Shown here: positions 10,720 through 23,105 of the stretch, one piece after another
Position numbering within the stretch: position 1 is the first letter of the stretch
Layout of the letters: each line of letters starts with the position of its first letter
NCBI GenBank assembly: GCA_016647705.1
Contig: CM028326.1
Span: 43,400,285 to 43,464,284, forward strand
From: Eucommia ulmoides
Taxonomy: Eukaryota; Streptophyta; Magnoliopsida; Garryales; Eucommiaceae
DNA length: 64,000 nt
Direction: 5' to 3'
Position numbers and translations under genes: made by a program
The notes under the pieces: generated by a model
Database searches by the model: none
The model's input: only the letters and a program-made list of their open reading frames with translations
Told to the model about the DNA's origin: nothing

Positions 10720-11448
10720 CCCATTTGGAAAGCTTAAATTGCAATTTTAAAATTTGAAATAAATTGATTTCGATATTCAATTTTATTTTTTTTTTATTTT
10801 TTTTTGGGAGGAGACTAATTGTATTAAGTGGTGGCACTGTATAACCATCTTATACTTTGAATATTGTCTGGTAACAATAGAAGTGATGTTTATTCAAAAC
10901 ATTTCAAATTATGTAGAGAAATATTTTGTATTGTTTGTCCCAAACTTAATAGTCAGAACAAAAATAAATAAATCTACCTATATTTAACATAGTTGTTGAT
11001 TTTTTTTATTTTTTATTTTTTACTTTGATGCCATTTCTATTAGATTACGAGGAGTTACACATATTGTAAGAAATAAGCGTTAGTTGATTTTTATTCCCGA
11101 TATTTTGATTTGATTTGATTTTATTATATTTTTTCTCTATATACTTTTAAAATTTACACTTTGTCCCATTCACCTCCCGACTAAAGAGAGAAACTAACAA
11201 TTAAAAAAAATATATAAAATGATTTAATTTCTCTCCATTTTTTTAATTCAAATTACTGTTTAAAGGTAAGAAAAAGAAAAAACTACCATTCTTTCTTGCT
11301 TGCTTTTTCTCTTTCAACCCATATTTTTTATAAAATTCTTATTGAAGAAAAAAAATGAAAATTAAATAAAAGATACATTTTTATGTAAAATTTAGATAAA
11401 AAAAAATATCATTTCAGCATATTTATTTAAGCTAAAGTGAAAAATGTT
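10720..11448. other. Upstream intergenic DNA, no gene seen
   Basis: AT-rich sequence upstream of the peptide gene. Only low-complexity A/T runs are visible. Confidence 0.4.
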
Positions 11449-12154
11449 AGGCCATGTTTGATAACTAAAATTTAAAGTGCTGAATTTTAAGTGTTGAAAT
11501 TATAAATACTAAATTTATTAAGTGTTGACAATATTAATTATTTAATTTTTTAATATTTTTGACTTCAAAAAAAAATTAATTTTATACCAATTTTTATTCC
11601 TAAAATAATCTTACAACATTATTTTTCTGAAATATTCTCCTCTACAATTTTCTCTCACTATTTTTTCGCAATTTAATATTTTCTTCATCTATAATTTTTT
11701 GTATAAATTATTTTTTATGAAATTTTACAATATTGGTGTGAAATGCTGGTTGTAATAATTAGACGTTCTATTGTATCAAGTGATAAGTGTTAAAAAATTT
11801 AGTGAGTCACAATTTTTTAAGTGATATTTTTTTTATGTGATTACTTAATTTTGTTATCAAATGAACTTAATTTGATAAAAATATTTAATGCATTTAGTTT
11901 TGAGTAGTTAATTAAATCTAATATAAGTAGTAGAGAATGAAGTGTATGTTTTTATAAAGAAGAAGTGAAAATGAAATAATATATAACAATTAATAAACTA
12001 GAAATCAATGTTTTGATTTAGAAATTTGAGTTGTTAGGTCTTGGTCCAATGTCATATGGTGATGCAACTTAAAAGTTGTTTTTGATTACAATGGGGGAAG
12101 GAAATTCAGAGTTGGTTGGAAGCACTTAGCAAGTGCGTGCGAGACAGAAATTTT

Positions 12155-12188
<34 letters not shown>

Positions 12189-12326
12189 GTGAGTGGAAGA
12201 GGATATGAAATAACAAGTGAAAATGGGTAACATACGATGCAAGTGGAGGGTGACAAATGAATGATGCGAGGCAAGTGGAGAAGGCAACAACCAACAGCTA
12301 GGCAGGCACTAAACCAAACAAGGCCT
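11449..12326. mobile_element. Possible TIR element (about 0.88 kb)
   Basis: The left end aggccatgtttgataacta and the right end (aggccttgtttggtttagt when read from the other strand) agree at about 15 of 19 positions. A GGCC..TGTTTGG.T terminus is typical of Tourist/Harbinger MITEs. No transposase ORF. A poly-G tract of 20 bases lies inside (12167-12186). The target duplication is not clear (TTA versus TTG). Confidence 0.4.
12167..12186 (+). repeat. Homopolymer run of 20 G
   Basis: Twenty consecutive G preceded by about ten T. Prone to slippage and able to form G-quadruplex. Its exact length in the assembly should be treated with caution. Confidence 0.8.
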
Positions 12327-12940
12327 TGTGGAATGTATCGATTATCTACTCTATAGCAATAGGAACAGTGAATAGCTAAAATAAATGCCCATCACCAGTG
12401 GTTGTTGGCTACAAAGTGGATATCAACCTATAAAAAAAATGGAATTGTGGCAATGGTTTTGCCATGTAAAAGAAGTTAGACCATTAGACGGATTAATTAA
12501 ACATTTTTCTCTTATTGTCATGATTTTTTCAATTAAGTTTGTGAAGTTCATCCCCTAATGCGTGAACATTTGCAAGTGACATCCTTTTCCTTTGGTACAT
12601 AACAACTTACAAAACAATTTAACAAGCCCCACATATATATGGGGACGGGGATGTTCACCAACACTCTTTTTTTTAGGGTGAAACTATCGATTGAACTCAC
12701 ATGATTTTTTATGCACAAATCACTCTTTCTATAATTGCGCGGATTGATTTACTCCTCCTAAATGAGTCCATACCTTTCTTATATTCGATCTATCCTTAAA
12801 AATGTGGAACCAAATATTATAATAAATTACCAATGAAACTGAACACGAAATCTAAGATTTCTATTAATTGTGATTATTGTTCAACGATGTTTTTACACCA
12901 TAATAATCTATATATCATGATATTCAAAATGAGATATTAA
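12327..12940. other. Intergenic, no gene seen
   Basis: No recognisable gene. A short stretch near 12,908-12,940 (atatatcatgatattcaaaatgagatat) resembles the sequence across the Helitron insertion site at 13,950/20,535. Confidence 0.4.
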
Positions 12941-13960
12941 TCTCTTTTTTTTTTTTTTTTTTTTTTTTTGGAGTTTCAGATTAGTATGCAAGGATTTATC
13001 CTGATTCAGCAAGCTAGGCATATCTACGTCAAGTCCCACGAGCTCCATGGAGATTCACAAGCAACGCAATCCTTATTCATTTCCTAAGTAGAAACTAAAC
13101 CCTTAAAATCTTGATTCTTTTTACAGACTCAGAATCAACCTTTACAACTTTAATTTTTGTCATTTGTTAAGAATTAACCTACTACTAATACACTTATCAT
13201 TTTCACAAATTTAAGAAGAACCTTTACAAACACACTAATTCAATGACAAGAAGAATTAAAACCTAATATTTTCAAAAGATAAAGATTAAGCTAATCTTTT
13301 TGCATCCCAAAGATCAAACCCTAATTTTTTTCTTTGGTTAAAGATCGAAACCTAGTTACTCTGATTAGACACCAACCCAAACATATCTAAACTACTCAAA
13401 CTCACCAATACAAACAATCAACAAGTTTCTTCTTACAAGGAACTTCTACTACCTCAATATAATTATACTCAATTAATGTCCCAAATATTACTACGTGATA
13501 GATTTAATGTGAGACATAAATCTGATTTAAAATAATTAGCACACAAATAGCACGTCATCCGATTTCTCAAATAAAACTCGTTTTAAAATATTTTCATAGA
13601 ATTAAGTTCGAAAACAATTTTTCTCAAATATCTTATCCAAGCAATTAATCAATAATAGTATAAGAAAGTAATAACAATAGCTTGGAAGGATCTCACCGAG
13701 ATTCGTTGAAAGCTATAATGATTTCACGATAGAGAATACAAATCGGTGACAAGAATGATGAGCGCCTTAGATCAAAATATTTAAGTATAATCACACTTAT
13801 GAACAACAAAATCTTTCTTATAATTGCTAGAAGGTTGATGTTCTTGAGTGCTCAAACTCAATTCTGCAGGTTTATATTAATACCGAGAACTAGCCATCTA
13901 ACGACTAGTTTTCAAATGTCATATTAATAAATGACATCTCAAGACCCCATATATCATATA

Positions 13961-13989
13961 CTAGGGCATAACCCGTGCCTGAAGGCACG
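13961..13989 (-). other. Helitron 3' terminal hairpin and CTAG end
   Basis: Six-base stem CGTGCC/GGCACG with a four-base loop, followed on the minus strand by ggttatgcc and CTAG, then host T. This is the classic rolling-circle termination structure of plant Helitrons. Confidence 0.88.
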
Positions 13990-15414
13990 AACGAAAAAAA
14001 AAAAATTGAAATTAAAAGAAACCAATATAAGCTCATCTATTTATACAACATTCTACACATATTTTATTAAAAATCAACAATAATAAACATTTAAATATCA
14101 CTATCTAATAACCTAGATATTTGTCTATTAAAATAATACCACAATTTGTAATTTTTTATCTTTTACTTTAATTTTTTTTTTATTTAAAATTAATTAAATT
14201 ACCCTATTAATATATAATCCAAGTACTTTGGAAATAAAATTGCAAACCAAACAACCCTTAGGACTAATATAATGTTGAGTTTAAAAAATTATATAAAGAA
14301 AAAACACTTTCTACTTTTGATGTTCACCTTTTTAATAGATGATCAAATTGATTTTGTAGCATTTTGAAAATTCTCAAATTATCTGTCTCTCAAACAGGTT
14401 ATAATTCCTGAAGTGACACACACCACGTTTTGATCCAAAATCGAACAACGAACCAGATGGATCTTTATTCGAACTCATCCCACTTCCAATTTCAGTCATA
14501 TTTCGCATAGATAAACCTCCAAGATTTGAATTTTTAGTATTACTATCAATGTTTACATTACTGTTGACATTTGATACACTTGTATATCATTCATATTGCT
14601 TAGTTTAGATAATGAATCAGCCATGCTCCATATCGAATAAACACTTCTAGTTTGGGCAATGAATCAACCATGCTCTCTATCGAATAAGCACCATTAAAAA
14701 AATTAAAAATATTGACATAATTTACTTTGTTTATACGACACATTCCAATATTTGAAAGTTATTCAAATATTGAAGACGATCAATAATTAATGTAAAAAAA
14801 AAAATTGGACATAACTCCCTCTATTTATATGACATTCGAAATTATCAACTCCTGTTTTATAACACAACACTGACAAACAACCAATATCAATCAAGTACGA
14901 AAACAACGAACACAATCATATCATACAACAATAAGACCATAATCTATAATATGAAATTTAATAATACGACGAATAATAACTATGTATATACATTATAAAT
15001 TTAGTAATATAAGTCCACCACCCAGGACACTGGAGCCCACCACCCAGGGCTACTGGAATTACCTTAATTATACTATGTCAAGCCATAGATTTCTCCATTT
15101 GTCTTCAATATTTGAAGTGGCACATATTTGAATATCGTCTAGTGAAAATCAAACATAATAATTATCAACTGGACAAATAAATTATAATCATATTTAAGAC
15201 AAACAAATAAATAAGTCAACTCATGGTTAGAAATCTATAAACGATTACTTTCCAAAACCCATATATTTTCGTTCCAAAACGGAAACCCAATTTTTTTTTG
15301 GTTTTCGTATAACCTTTTATGTTCCCAAAATGAAATTCACAGCTGTTTAGTGGCATTTGTTTTGTGTTTCTCTTCCCGGATTTCAGCATTTGTTCCCCAA
15401 AAAACATGAAATAA

Positions 15415-15548
15415 AAAACAGAAACAGAAACAGAAACAAAAACAGAAACAGAAACAAAAAACAGAAACAGAAACAGAAACAAAAAACAGAAACAGAAACA
15501 GAAACAAAAATAGAAACAGAAACAAAAAACAAAAAACAAAAACAGAAA
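15415..15548 (+). repeat. (GAAACA)n hexanucleotide array
   Basis: About 130 bases of agaaacagaaacagaaacaa units with occasional expansions. Gives long but meaningless open frames on both strands. Inside the Helitron. Confidence 0.85.
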
Positions 15549-17236
15549 CCCATTTATTTCCTGTTTCCATTGCGGGGAAAAAAAATTGAGAACAAAAAAC
15601 TTGTAAGGAGAAAGCAATCAATATACATAGAAATTGACGCAAAAATATACGTGGCTATGTTAAACCGTTATTAACATTCAAGTTTCAAGAATTAGATTTA
15701 GAGTAGTGGCTCTAAGTCTAATTTTTTTTATCTATGATTTTTAAGAACACCAAACATAGTAAATAGGAAACAGTAACAAAACACGGGTACCGAAAATCGG
15801 GAACAGATCAGGCTAATTAGAATTCTCATAAACAGATTAGGCAAGGTAAACAGAGAAATATGTGAATAAAAGAACAACTCAACGGACTGTGTTTCACAGA
15901 TAATTCAGAACAACTCACCAGATTCAAGATTTGAGAAAACCCACACCATTTCAGCAGTCATTCAATGCTCGAAAAAAGTCAGAGTTGTATATCAAGCAAC
16001 ATTACAGTAGTCAACTATCATAAATCTGAAAATGAGCAAACCAAATTCAAGAGAGTAGTGGACACAAAAGTGAGGCGGTTGTGAATGTGGCTATAGATAT
16101 ATGAACGAAAAATAAACTCAGTAGTGTAAAAATTGACATAGAGACATCAAATCTTCCGATTCAAGTAAGAATCAATATAAAACTAAGTTGAAGCATTCAC
16201 ATTACAAAAATCTCAAACTAATTTTGAGTACTCACCGTTGGGCAGCTACAATGAGTTATCTAAACAACTTCATACTTCTCCTGTTCAAGGGAAGAAGATC
16301 TTGTCAAAATCCTTCCACCAATAAATCTTTCTCCTCAATTTAAAGATGCAAAAATCAAACCACTTGCAGATAATCCCAAAAATCATGTTTATATAGATAA
16401 GAAAAATCATTAAGTTGAGGTATTCAAAGAAGAACATTTACATCAGATATAAACTTAATATTGCGGTTAATAGTTAATGAACTACTTAAGACTACACGCA
16501 ATGAGAAAAACAAACCGTGGACTTGTTGGACAAATGAACTACACATGTGCATAGTGGGTATTGTGCGAGATAACTTATCAAATTCAGAAGCAAATAGCAT
16601 CAAACCAGTAAGAAGCAAAGAATTCAGAAAACACAATTGAGCAATTTGCAGTTCAGCTATAAAGAAATAAAATGAAGCTAAGGCTCATAGAAAAAATTTA
16701 GCTAGGCCAATCCAAGGTATCAATTACAATTTTGCTTTGATTGATCAAAACTCACTCACCTAAAGGTACGGGTGTTAAAAAAATGACATAATTTTCACTT
16801 TTTATACAACATTTTACAACTATTTTATCAAACATAACAATAATTTTCAAATGAAACCATACTGAGCAAACAAAATTTTCAAATTCATTTTCAAAATCCG
16901 ATTTATGAGACCAAGAGACAATCAGCCGCAAAGTAGAAGATCGAAGATAGAGATAGTGGGGAATCCAAACGCTACCTACTTTTAAATTAGTTTTAGGTAT
17001 TGCTTGGTTGGAAAAAAAAAAAAAAAAAAGGAAAAACCTAGATAAAATAATGCAATTAGGAAATTAGGGTTACAGTTAAAAAATCAATGTAATGAACTAA
17101 AAACGAAATTGAATGAAGTTCAACATACCTGAATTCAGATAAGCAGAGCTTCAAAGAGTTAAAATTAAAGAATGAAAAACTTCATCTGAAATTAAAAATA
17201 CAAACAAAAAATATTGAAAATCTGAGAGGTTAATAC

Positions 17237-17773
17237 CTGTTTCGCGGTGGATTTCAGCAGTTTTTTTGAAAATCTCATAGCTCAATCGAAACAATATATA
17301 CCAAAAGTATTCATTTAGATCATCATAATTGCACCAAGCTGAATGAGGGGCTTTTCCATTTTTGCTCTTATTGGCTTCCTGGAATCCACTAACAATTGAC
17401 ATTATGTTTGAAACAGAAAGATCAAAGTTTTATGGAATGTGCATGTTTGCATTGGAAGCACCTTTTCAATGACTCGGTATATTGGTGTTATAATCTTCCT
17501 CAAGAAAGATTCATTATCCCCATCATAAGAAGGCTCAATATTTTCTCTAGTGACTATGCTGACATTTCCAGCCAGAAGACCATAGGGTTCATAAGCCATC
17601 TAAAAATATAAAGGACATCAATATCCACAATGTAAATAGAGAATGTATACACAAATCAAGGAAAAGTAAAATAAGAAAAGATAGTTAAAAAATAGTTGAC
17701 AGAATTTACACAATGGAATGAACTGCTTACCTTATGAAAAAATATAGCATAGACACTCTGGCATGAAACGCAA
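17237..17773 (-). pseudogene. Callose synthase gene fragment captured by the Helitron
   Basis: Three consecutive exons with GT..AG introns on the minus strand. Exon a (about 17773-17731) reads LRFMPECLCYIF. Exon b (17599-17462) reads MAYEPYGLLAGNVSIVTREN, then PSYDGDNESFLRKIITPIYR and VIEK. Exon c (17378-17237) reads EANKSKNGKAPHSAWCNYDD, then LNEYFW. These match, in order, the N-terminal cytosolic part of plant callose synthases (GSL/CalS, beta-1,3-glucan synthases): the RFMPECLCYIFHHM, HGLLAGNVS, SFLRKVITPIY and HSAWCNYDDLNEYFW blocks. In the intact enzyme this region precedes the membrane and catalytic domains. Those are absent here, as is the N-terminus, so the fragment cannot make an enzyme. 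After LNEYFW the sequence departs from the family. Introns are retained, so capture was from genomic DNA and not from mRNA. Confidence 0.85.
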
Positions 17774-18514
17774 ATAAAGTAAGAAAGAAGTTAAATGGAT
17801 TTTCTTCTCTAGCCAATTAGCAAATAAACCTATTACATAGCTGGTAGTGCTAATTACCTGATGTCAACAGGAAGGGTACAGTCTGAGTAGGGAGCAATTG
17901 TTCAAATTGTTCCACTGATAAACACAATACATACAGAAAAGAAAAACACAAATGTCTTTAAATAAACTTCCTTACCCATGCCAACTCAAATGATTTGCGA
18001 CTTGTTTAAATAAGAGCAAATGGTACAAACATGAGTAAGTGGTACAATGACTACACCCATACCAAAAGCAAGAGCGACATTCTAATGAATTGGTTCTCTT
18101 CTTGCCTAAGCAATTAAAATTTAAAATATAATAGAAATAAAATCCATCCAAATGGAATACTTTATATTCGATACAAAATAAAAAAAATGTAAATGTTAAA
18201 CCAAGAGGACCTCGAGTTCATACAAATTCGGGTATGAAATCAGTGATCTAATTGTTGTCAAACATTAGAAGATGGAAACAGAATGGAAATTGAAATTTGC
18301 AAACATCATAATACAAATTCACAATGAAAACAGAATGGAAACTGAACATGGTTCATCAATTAGAGATTTCATCAAACATTTGGTGCTCTATATGATGTTA
18401 GTAAAATATGAAATCAGAATACAAACACTCGTATAGATTTCGTCGCAATGTAAACTTGGTGATATAATTAGGGAGCAATCAATATGAAATCAGATTGGTG
18501 AGTTCATACAAATT

Positions 18515-18600
18515 CGGGAACAGGAACAGAAACAGAGACGGGAACAGAACAGAAACAGAAACGGGAACAGAACATAAACAAAGACGGGAACAGAACAAAA
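18515..18600 (+). repeat. Purine-rich GGGAACAG/GAAACAG repeat
   Basis: Imperfect repetition of gggaacagaaacag units. Related in composition to the array at 15.4 kb in the same Helitron. Confidence 0.65.
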
Positions 18601-21457
18601 ACCGGTAACAAAAATGCATTCGGCGCCAATGCCAATGCGTTTGTGTATTAACCATAGTTCACATTTGGAGTTCAACATAAACAAAAGCATAAACGTAAAC
18701 AGAAACATAAATCTGGGAACCAAAAACAGACTTGATTTTCACCTTTGAATAATTGTTTTGCTAGGCAGCGGTTGGAAGCACAGAATTGGAGAGTTGGAAT
18801 TAGATAAGACAGGCATTTTTCCAGCATGGAGTACCTTGTTGGGGTGTGGAATGAGATGAGTTCCAACACGAAAGAACACCTCTGACCTACAACAACAGAG
18901 AATTAGGTCAAATTTAAACACAAATTACAATGGAATTAGGGTTTTAAAAATTCAAATAATGCAATTTTTGTCCTTCTTAAAAGCTATCCCAAACCATCCC
19001 GCGAAATCGGGAAAATTAGAGCACAAATTCAGCTCAAGATATCGAAATTAATCTCAGAAATAAAGGAGGAGAAAAAAAAATGAATACGTAGCGAGGATTG
19101 GATCATATCGAACACCAGGATTGGTCTCCGAAGGAGCATAATTGCAGCAAGCCGACCGTAAAACCTAAAGGATCTCATTGCTCTGAGGGAGCATAATTTC
19201 AGCTTTGGAATCGATTGAGCATTGCGAAAATCAGGAAAAGTGGTCAAGCGTCATCTCACAAAGGATCTCATTCGTAAAACCTAAACAGCTCAAAACCCGT
19301 TTCAGATCTGAAATCGAAAAAATCAAAGAGAAAATTTCAGTCAAGATATATAATAGTGAATATGCGAGACATAATGCCATTCCCAATTCTTCCCTAAACA
19401 AAAGGCGAAATCTGGGAACAAAAACACCATCAGTTGAGGGAGATCGTACCTGAAAGCAGCAGCGTTTGCTGAGGGAAATCGGAATGTTGGTGTGAGAGGG
19501 AGAAAAAAATCGATTTGCAGTGATTGACGGTCGTCGAGAGTGCGAGGCGGGAGGCGGAGGTACCCAATCGAATGAGGGTTTTTGAAACCAACGCCACCAT
19601 CAGTGTCCCTACTCAGATCAACGCCACAATCGGTGTCCCAACTCAGATCAACTCAAATCGAGTGAGGGTTTTGAAAATCGAACAAACTGAAAAACGAAAA
19701 GCAGAGACGGAGAAGGAGAGAGAGAAAGACGAACCTGATTGCGACGATGGTGGTGATTTCTTACAGGCAGCACGACTGAGATAGAGAGAGAGCTTCAATT
19801 TTAAGGGTTTCGAAACCCAAAATCAAGAGAGAAAGAGACCCTAATTTCAGAAACCCTTAAAAAAAATCAAATTCAAAACAATGAATTTCAAAACAAAGAT
19901 TTTTAGTTTGAACTACTGCAAAATCGAATCAAGAGCTGTGAATCGTGGTGGTTGAGAGAGAGAAAAAGAGGCTTACCAGGGAAGGGAGCGAGGACCGTGA
20001 GCGATTGGAGGAGTCGAGAGCTAAGCCACCGTCGTCGTCTGGAGGAAGGGAGAAGTCGTCGCGAGGGAGAAAGAAGAAATCGCGAGGAAGGATGACGGCG
20101 TGGATGCCGAGGTGATGACATCGCGGCGAAATGGAGCGGAGGTGGCAGTGGCGGTGGCGAGGGGATGGTGGAGGAGGCTGAGAGGGAGTGGACGGTGATG
20201 GCTATTGTCAGAAGTGAAGAGGGAGCGCGAGGAAGGAAGAGAGAGAGACGACCCTAATTTCTCTAGCAACGGTGGTGTGGTTCAGTGGAGAAGAAGTCTG
20301 GAGTCCATGAATTAAATGTAAAGGCAGGCAAGGACAGTTCCTGTAGACGATGGTAAGTGTTAAAAATTATGATTGATGGTAAGTGTTGAATATTGTATAT
20401 TATTATAGATAGATATATTATATAGATATGTTGTATATAGATGTTGTATATATCAAAAGATATCCAACGGTTACGAATATCCAGAGGCATCGGACGGTTG
20501 TGAATGTAAATGAGCTGATTTATTATATAGATATTCAAAATGAGATATATTTCATTAAAAATACTCCTGGAAAAACTCATTTTGATCCTTAAATCTTTTT
20601 CAAATCAAAATCCTTAAAAATAAGAACTATTTATTCAATTTAATTAAAAGAATAATTAAATAAATGAAGCAATTCAATAGGAATCATTTAATAATATAGT
20701 ATATATTTGAAATAGACATATATCGCTCAAAATACTCCCTTGAAATCATCAAAACCGAGGTGATTTGACCAATAAAATAAACTAGTCAAAAAGTTCACTA
20801 GATTGCTTGGTTAACCGACCGACCATATTTGCCAGTTGACCAATCTCTCCAACGGTCAGAAAATGATCGTTGGCTTGGCTCCAGTCAATTGACTGATTGG
20901 TCCAGTGATTTTTCTTTTTCATTTTCAGCTACTGGATTCGTTAGTCAACCGACCTAACTTGTTAGTTAACGGAATTGAACAGTAGCTCACCCATTCTACA
21001 TCCTAAACACACTATTTTGGCTAGTCGATAGAGCCCTTTTGATGATTGATCGAATTGACCCGAGAAATCATCATTTTAATTATTAACACCATTTTTTCAA
21101 TTACGTCTTTAACCAAAAATATTTCAAAGACTTAACACATCATAAAACACACATAGGACCCTAAAATTATCACTATACATATAAAATTATTCAAATGAAA
21201 GTGTTGTGCTTGATCCTAATTTGGGTTACATTAAGAGTATAAAAATAAAGAATTGTTTTCACCTATTTGTCTTCAATATTTTTCAATTCTTTATTATCTC
21301 CATTTTGTACCCGATATATATTCTTCAACAATTCTTCTTTTCAATCAAATCGTTTTCTGATTATAAAATATGAAACTTAAATCTGAAATCACTCAATAAA
21401 AATAGTAGTTCCATAAAATAGCAATATTTAATTGTCCATCAAAACATTGGATTCAAA

Positions 21458-22131
21458 AATATGCATGTCGAATGTAACATTAGGTACTGATAAAAGTGAT
21501 TTGAATGTTAAATGTAACACTCAACTGTATTTTGATAATGTATAAGACTATTTTGAATGTAACACGAATGTGAAAACTAAAAATTCTGCAAGAACATGTT
21601 AAATGTAACATAAATGTGAAAATTGAAATTTTTTGGAACTACCATGTTTAATGTAACATAGATATCCAACTAATGAAAAAATAGTAAATGTGATATCATT
21701 TTAAAGATTCGAATATATAATTAGTTCGTAAAAAATGTGTACAACAATAGTTATTTTGATTTTAATAAATGATAATCACCTAGGGACAAAATTACTCATG
21801 CAAGCATTTGCATTTTTTTGAAATTGGTACTAAATGGTACATGTGATCAGAATAACAGGAGTGTTTGGTCTATTGTAAACTGCTTTGAATGTTTTAGTAA
21901 TTAGATGCTTAATATAGGGTTAAGCGACAATTTTCCATATATATATATATATGATAGAGATAAAGAGGGTCGTCGGATTAGAGATAAATCAATCTATACT
22001 TTTAGACCATTGGATCATTTTAACTTACTTATAAAATAAAATAGTTATATAATTTGATCTCTTAGTAGACACTTTCTCTCTCTCTCTTTCACTTTCACTC
22101 TTAGTCATAGAGAAGCAAATTCTATGCTTTT

Positions 22132-22178
<47 letters not shown>

Positions 22179-22179
22179 A

Positions 22180-22210
<31 letters not shown>

Positions 22211-23105
22211 TCTCTAAAATTGCTACAGGAATCGTTAGCACCTCTATCAAGTCGCGACGACAGCGATGACTATCCCTCACTTGCGGTAACAACGACGGCT
22301 TCCTGCTCCAGTACCTTCATTACTGTCATCGTCATTCCATTGTCATGTATCACCATCACCAAAGGTGCTACTATTGTCCTTTCGTTGTTCAACACCACAT
22401 CTCCGTTCCAACAACTTCATTGTCGTCATCGTCGTTCCATCGCAGTGCATTACCATCATCGAAAGTGCTGTTATCATGTTCCATCACCTTGCATCACCAT
22501 TTCCACATATCACCATCACCGAGCATTACCAAACCCTGCCATAACTTCAAGGCAAACATGATCCATAGCTTGGATATACCTCTCCTCCTTTCCCTCTCTC
22601 TTCAATATTTTCTCTTACAATGTACCAAAACACACTACTTTTTCTTTCAAATTCGGCCAAATTAGAGTTTGATTTGGCCAAATTTGAGTTCAATGTGGTT
22701 ATGTCTATCTTTGATTTAGCCGAACCTTGCTTCGATTTGGATGGATCTAGCCTGATCTGAGTTCAATTCAAGCTTGGAATTTTTTATCAAGACCACTCCT
22801 AACCTTAATCTTCATTTTCAGCCTTATATTCGGTTTATTAGTTTTCTTTTGGACGATGGGAGCTCTTCTTTTGGTTCTTCTATACCCGTTTGTTCTCTTC
22901 TGCTCTGAATTTTCCATCAGGCCTCTCTTGACGTCATCCGTTGAAAACTCTATTCTCTCTTGGTAAATAGTGTTCTCATATCGGGTATTATTGATGTTAG
23001 CTAAGGGCATGTACTTTGTTAGCCATAAATTTGACCAGGGATATGAATTAGGTAATGATAAAATTTTAAACAATTAATTGTCAAATACACAAATTATCAA
23101 TTTTC
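21458..23105. other. Unassigned DNA with CT and AT microsatellites
   Basis: No gene recognised. Holds a (CT)n run (about 22,137-22,190) and an (AT)n run (22,190-22,210), then a C/T-rich, imperfectly repetitive stretch (22,220-22,560) with recurring caccatcacc and cgtcattcc words, and an unrecognised 101-residue open frame on the minus strand (23,073-22,768). Confidence 0.45.

Larger units (their letters stand above)
13961..20531 (-). mobile_element. Helitron, non-autonomous, carrying gene fragments
   Basis: On the minus strand it begins TCTATATAATAAATC (20531) and ends CTAG (13961). Nine bases inside the 3' end is a perfect 6-bp hairpin (CGTGCC-TGAA-GGCACG, 13974-13989). It is inserted between A and T (t at 20532, a at 13960, on the + strand), with no target duplication. 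All of this is the Helitron signature. The paralogous LTR at 23-25 kb gives an unfilled site (gaccccatat..tattcaaa). No Rep/helicase protein is visible in 6.6 kb, so it is non-autonomous. It carries three callose synthase exons (17,237-17,773), purine-rich repeats (15.4 and 18.5 kb) and a GC-richer 5' part (19.4-20.3 kb) that resembles captured host 5' gene sequence I cannot name. Confidence 0.85.
12945..21457 (-). mobile_element. Sirevirus-like Copia LTR, split by a Helitron
   Basis: The pieces 12,945-13,960 and 20,532-21,457 together form about 1.95 kb homologous, block by block, to the LTRs at 23,106-25,003 and (opposite strand) 53,318-55,682. The shared blocks include the cattcatttcctaagtagaaac region, the agacc-catatat region and the end taattgtccatcaaaac. 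The Sirevirus assignment rests on the complete copy at 53 kb. The left edge is vague because of a T-run at 12,943-12,969; the right edge near 21,457 is diverged. It looks old. A TTGACC/GGTCAA-rich segment lies at 20,752-21,062. Confidence 0.6.

Noticed and set aside
15216-15674. Long open frames on both strands around 15.2-15.7 kb
   Set aside because: They run through the (GAAACA)n array, and the proteins are simple F/C/L or N/R/K repeats.
17826-17950. Further callose synthase exon near 17.9 kb
   Set aside because: A GT follows a short open stretch on the minus strand, but the residues do not match the family.
21950-22075. Possible start of another Helitron or similar element (catatat..gatagagataaagagggtcgtc)
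   Set aside because: The wording recalls Helitron 5' ends, but no CTRR end with a hairpin was found nearby.
22124-22665. Open frames of 145 and 106 residues
   Set aside because: They start in a (CT)n/(AT)n microsatellite and continue through C/T-rich repetitive DNA; no family resemblance and no splice context.
22768-23073. Open frame of 101 residues, minus strand
   Set aside because: Composition is not obviously low-complexity, but I recognise no domain and see no start context or splice partners. It lies beside a partial Copia LTR without a primer-binding site. Left unassigned.
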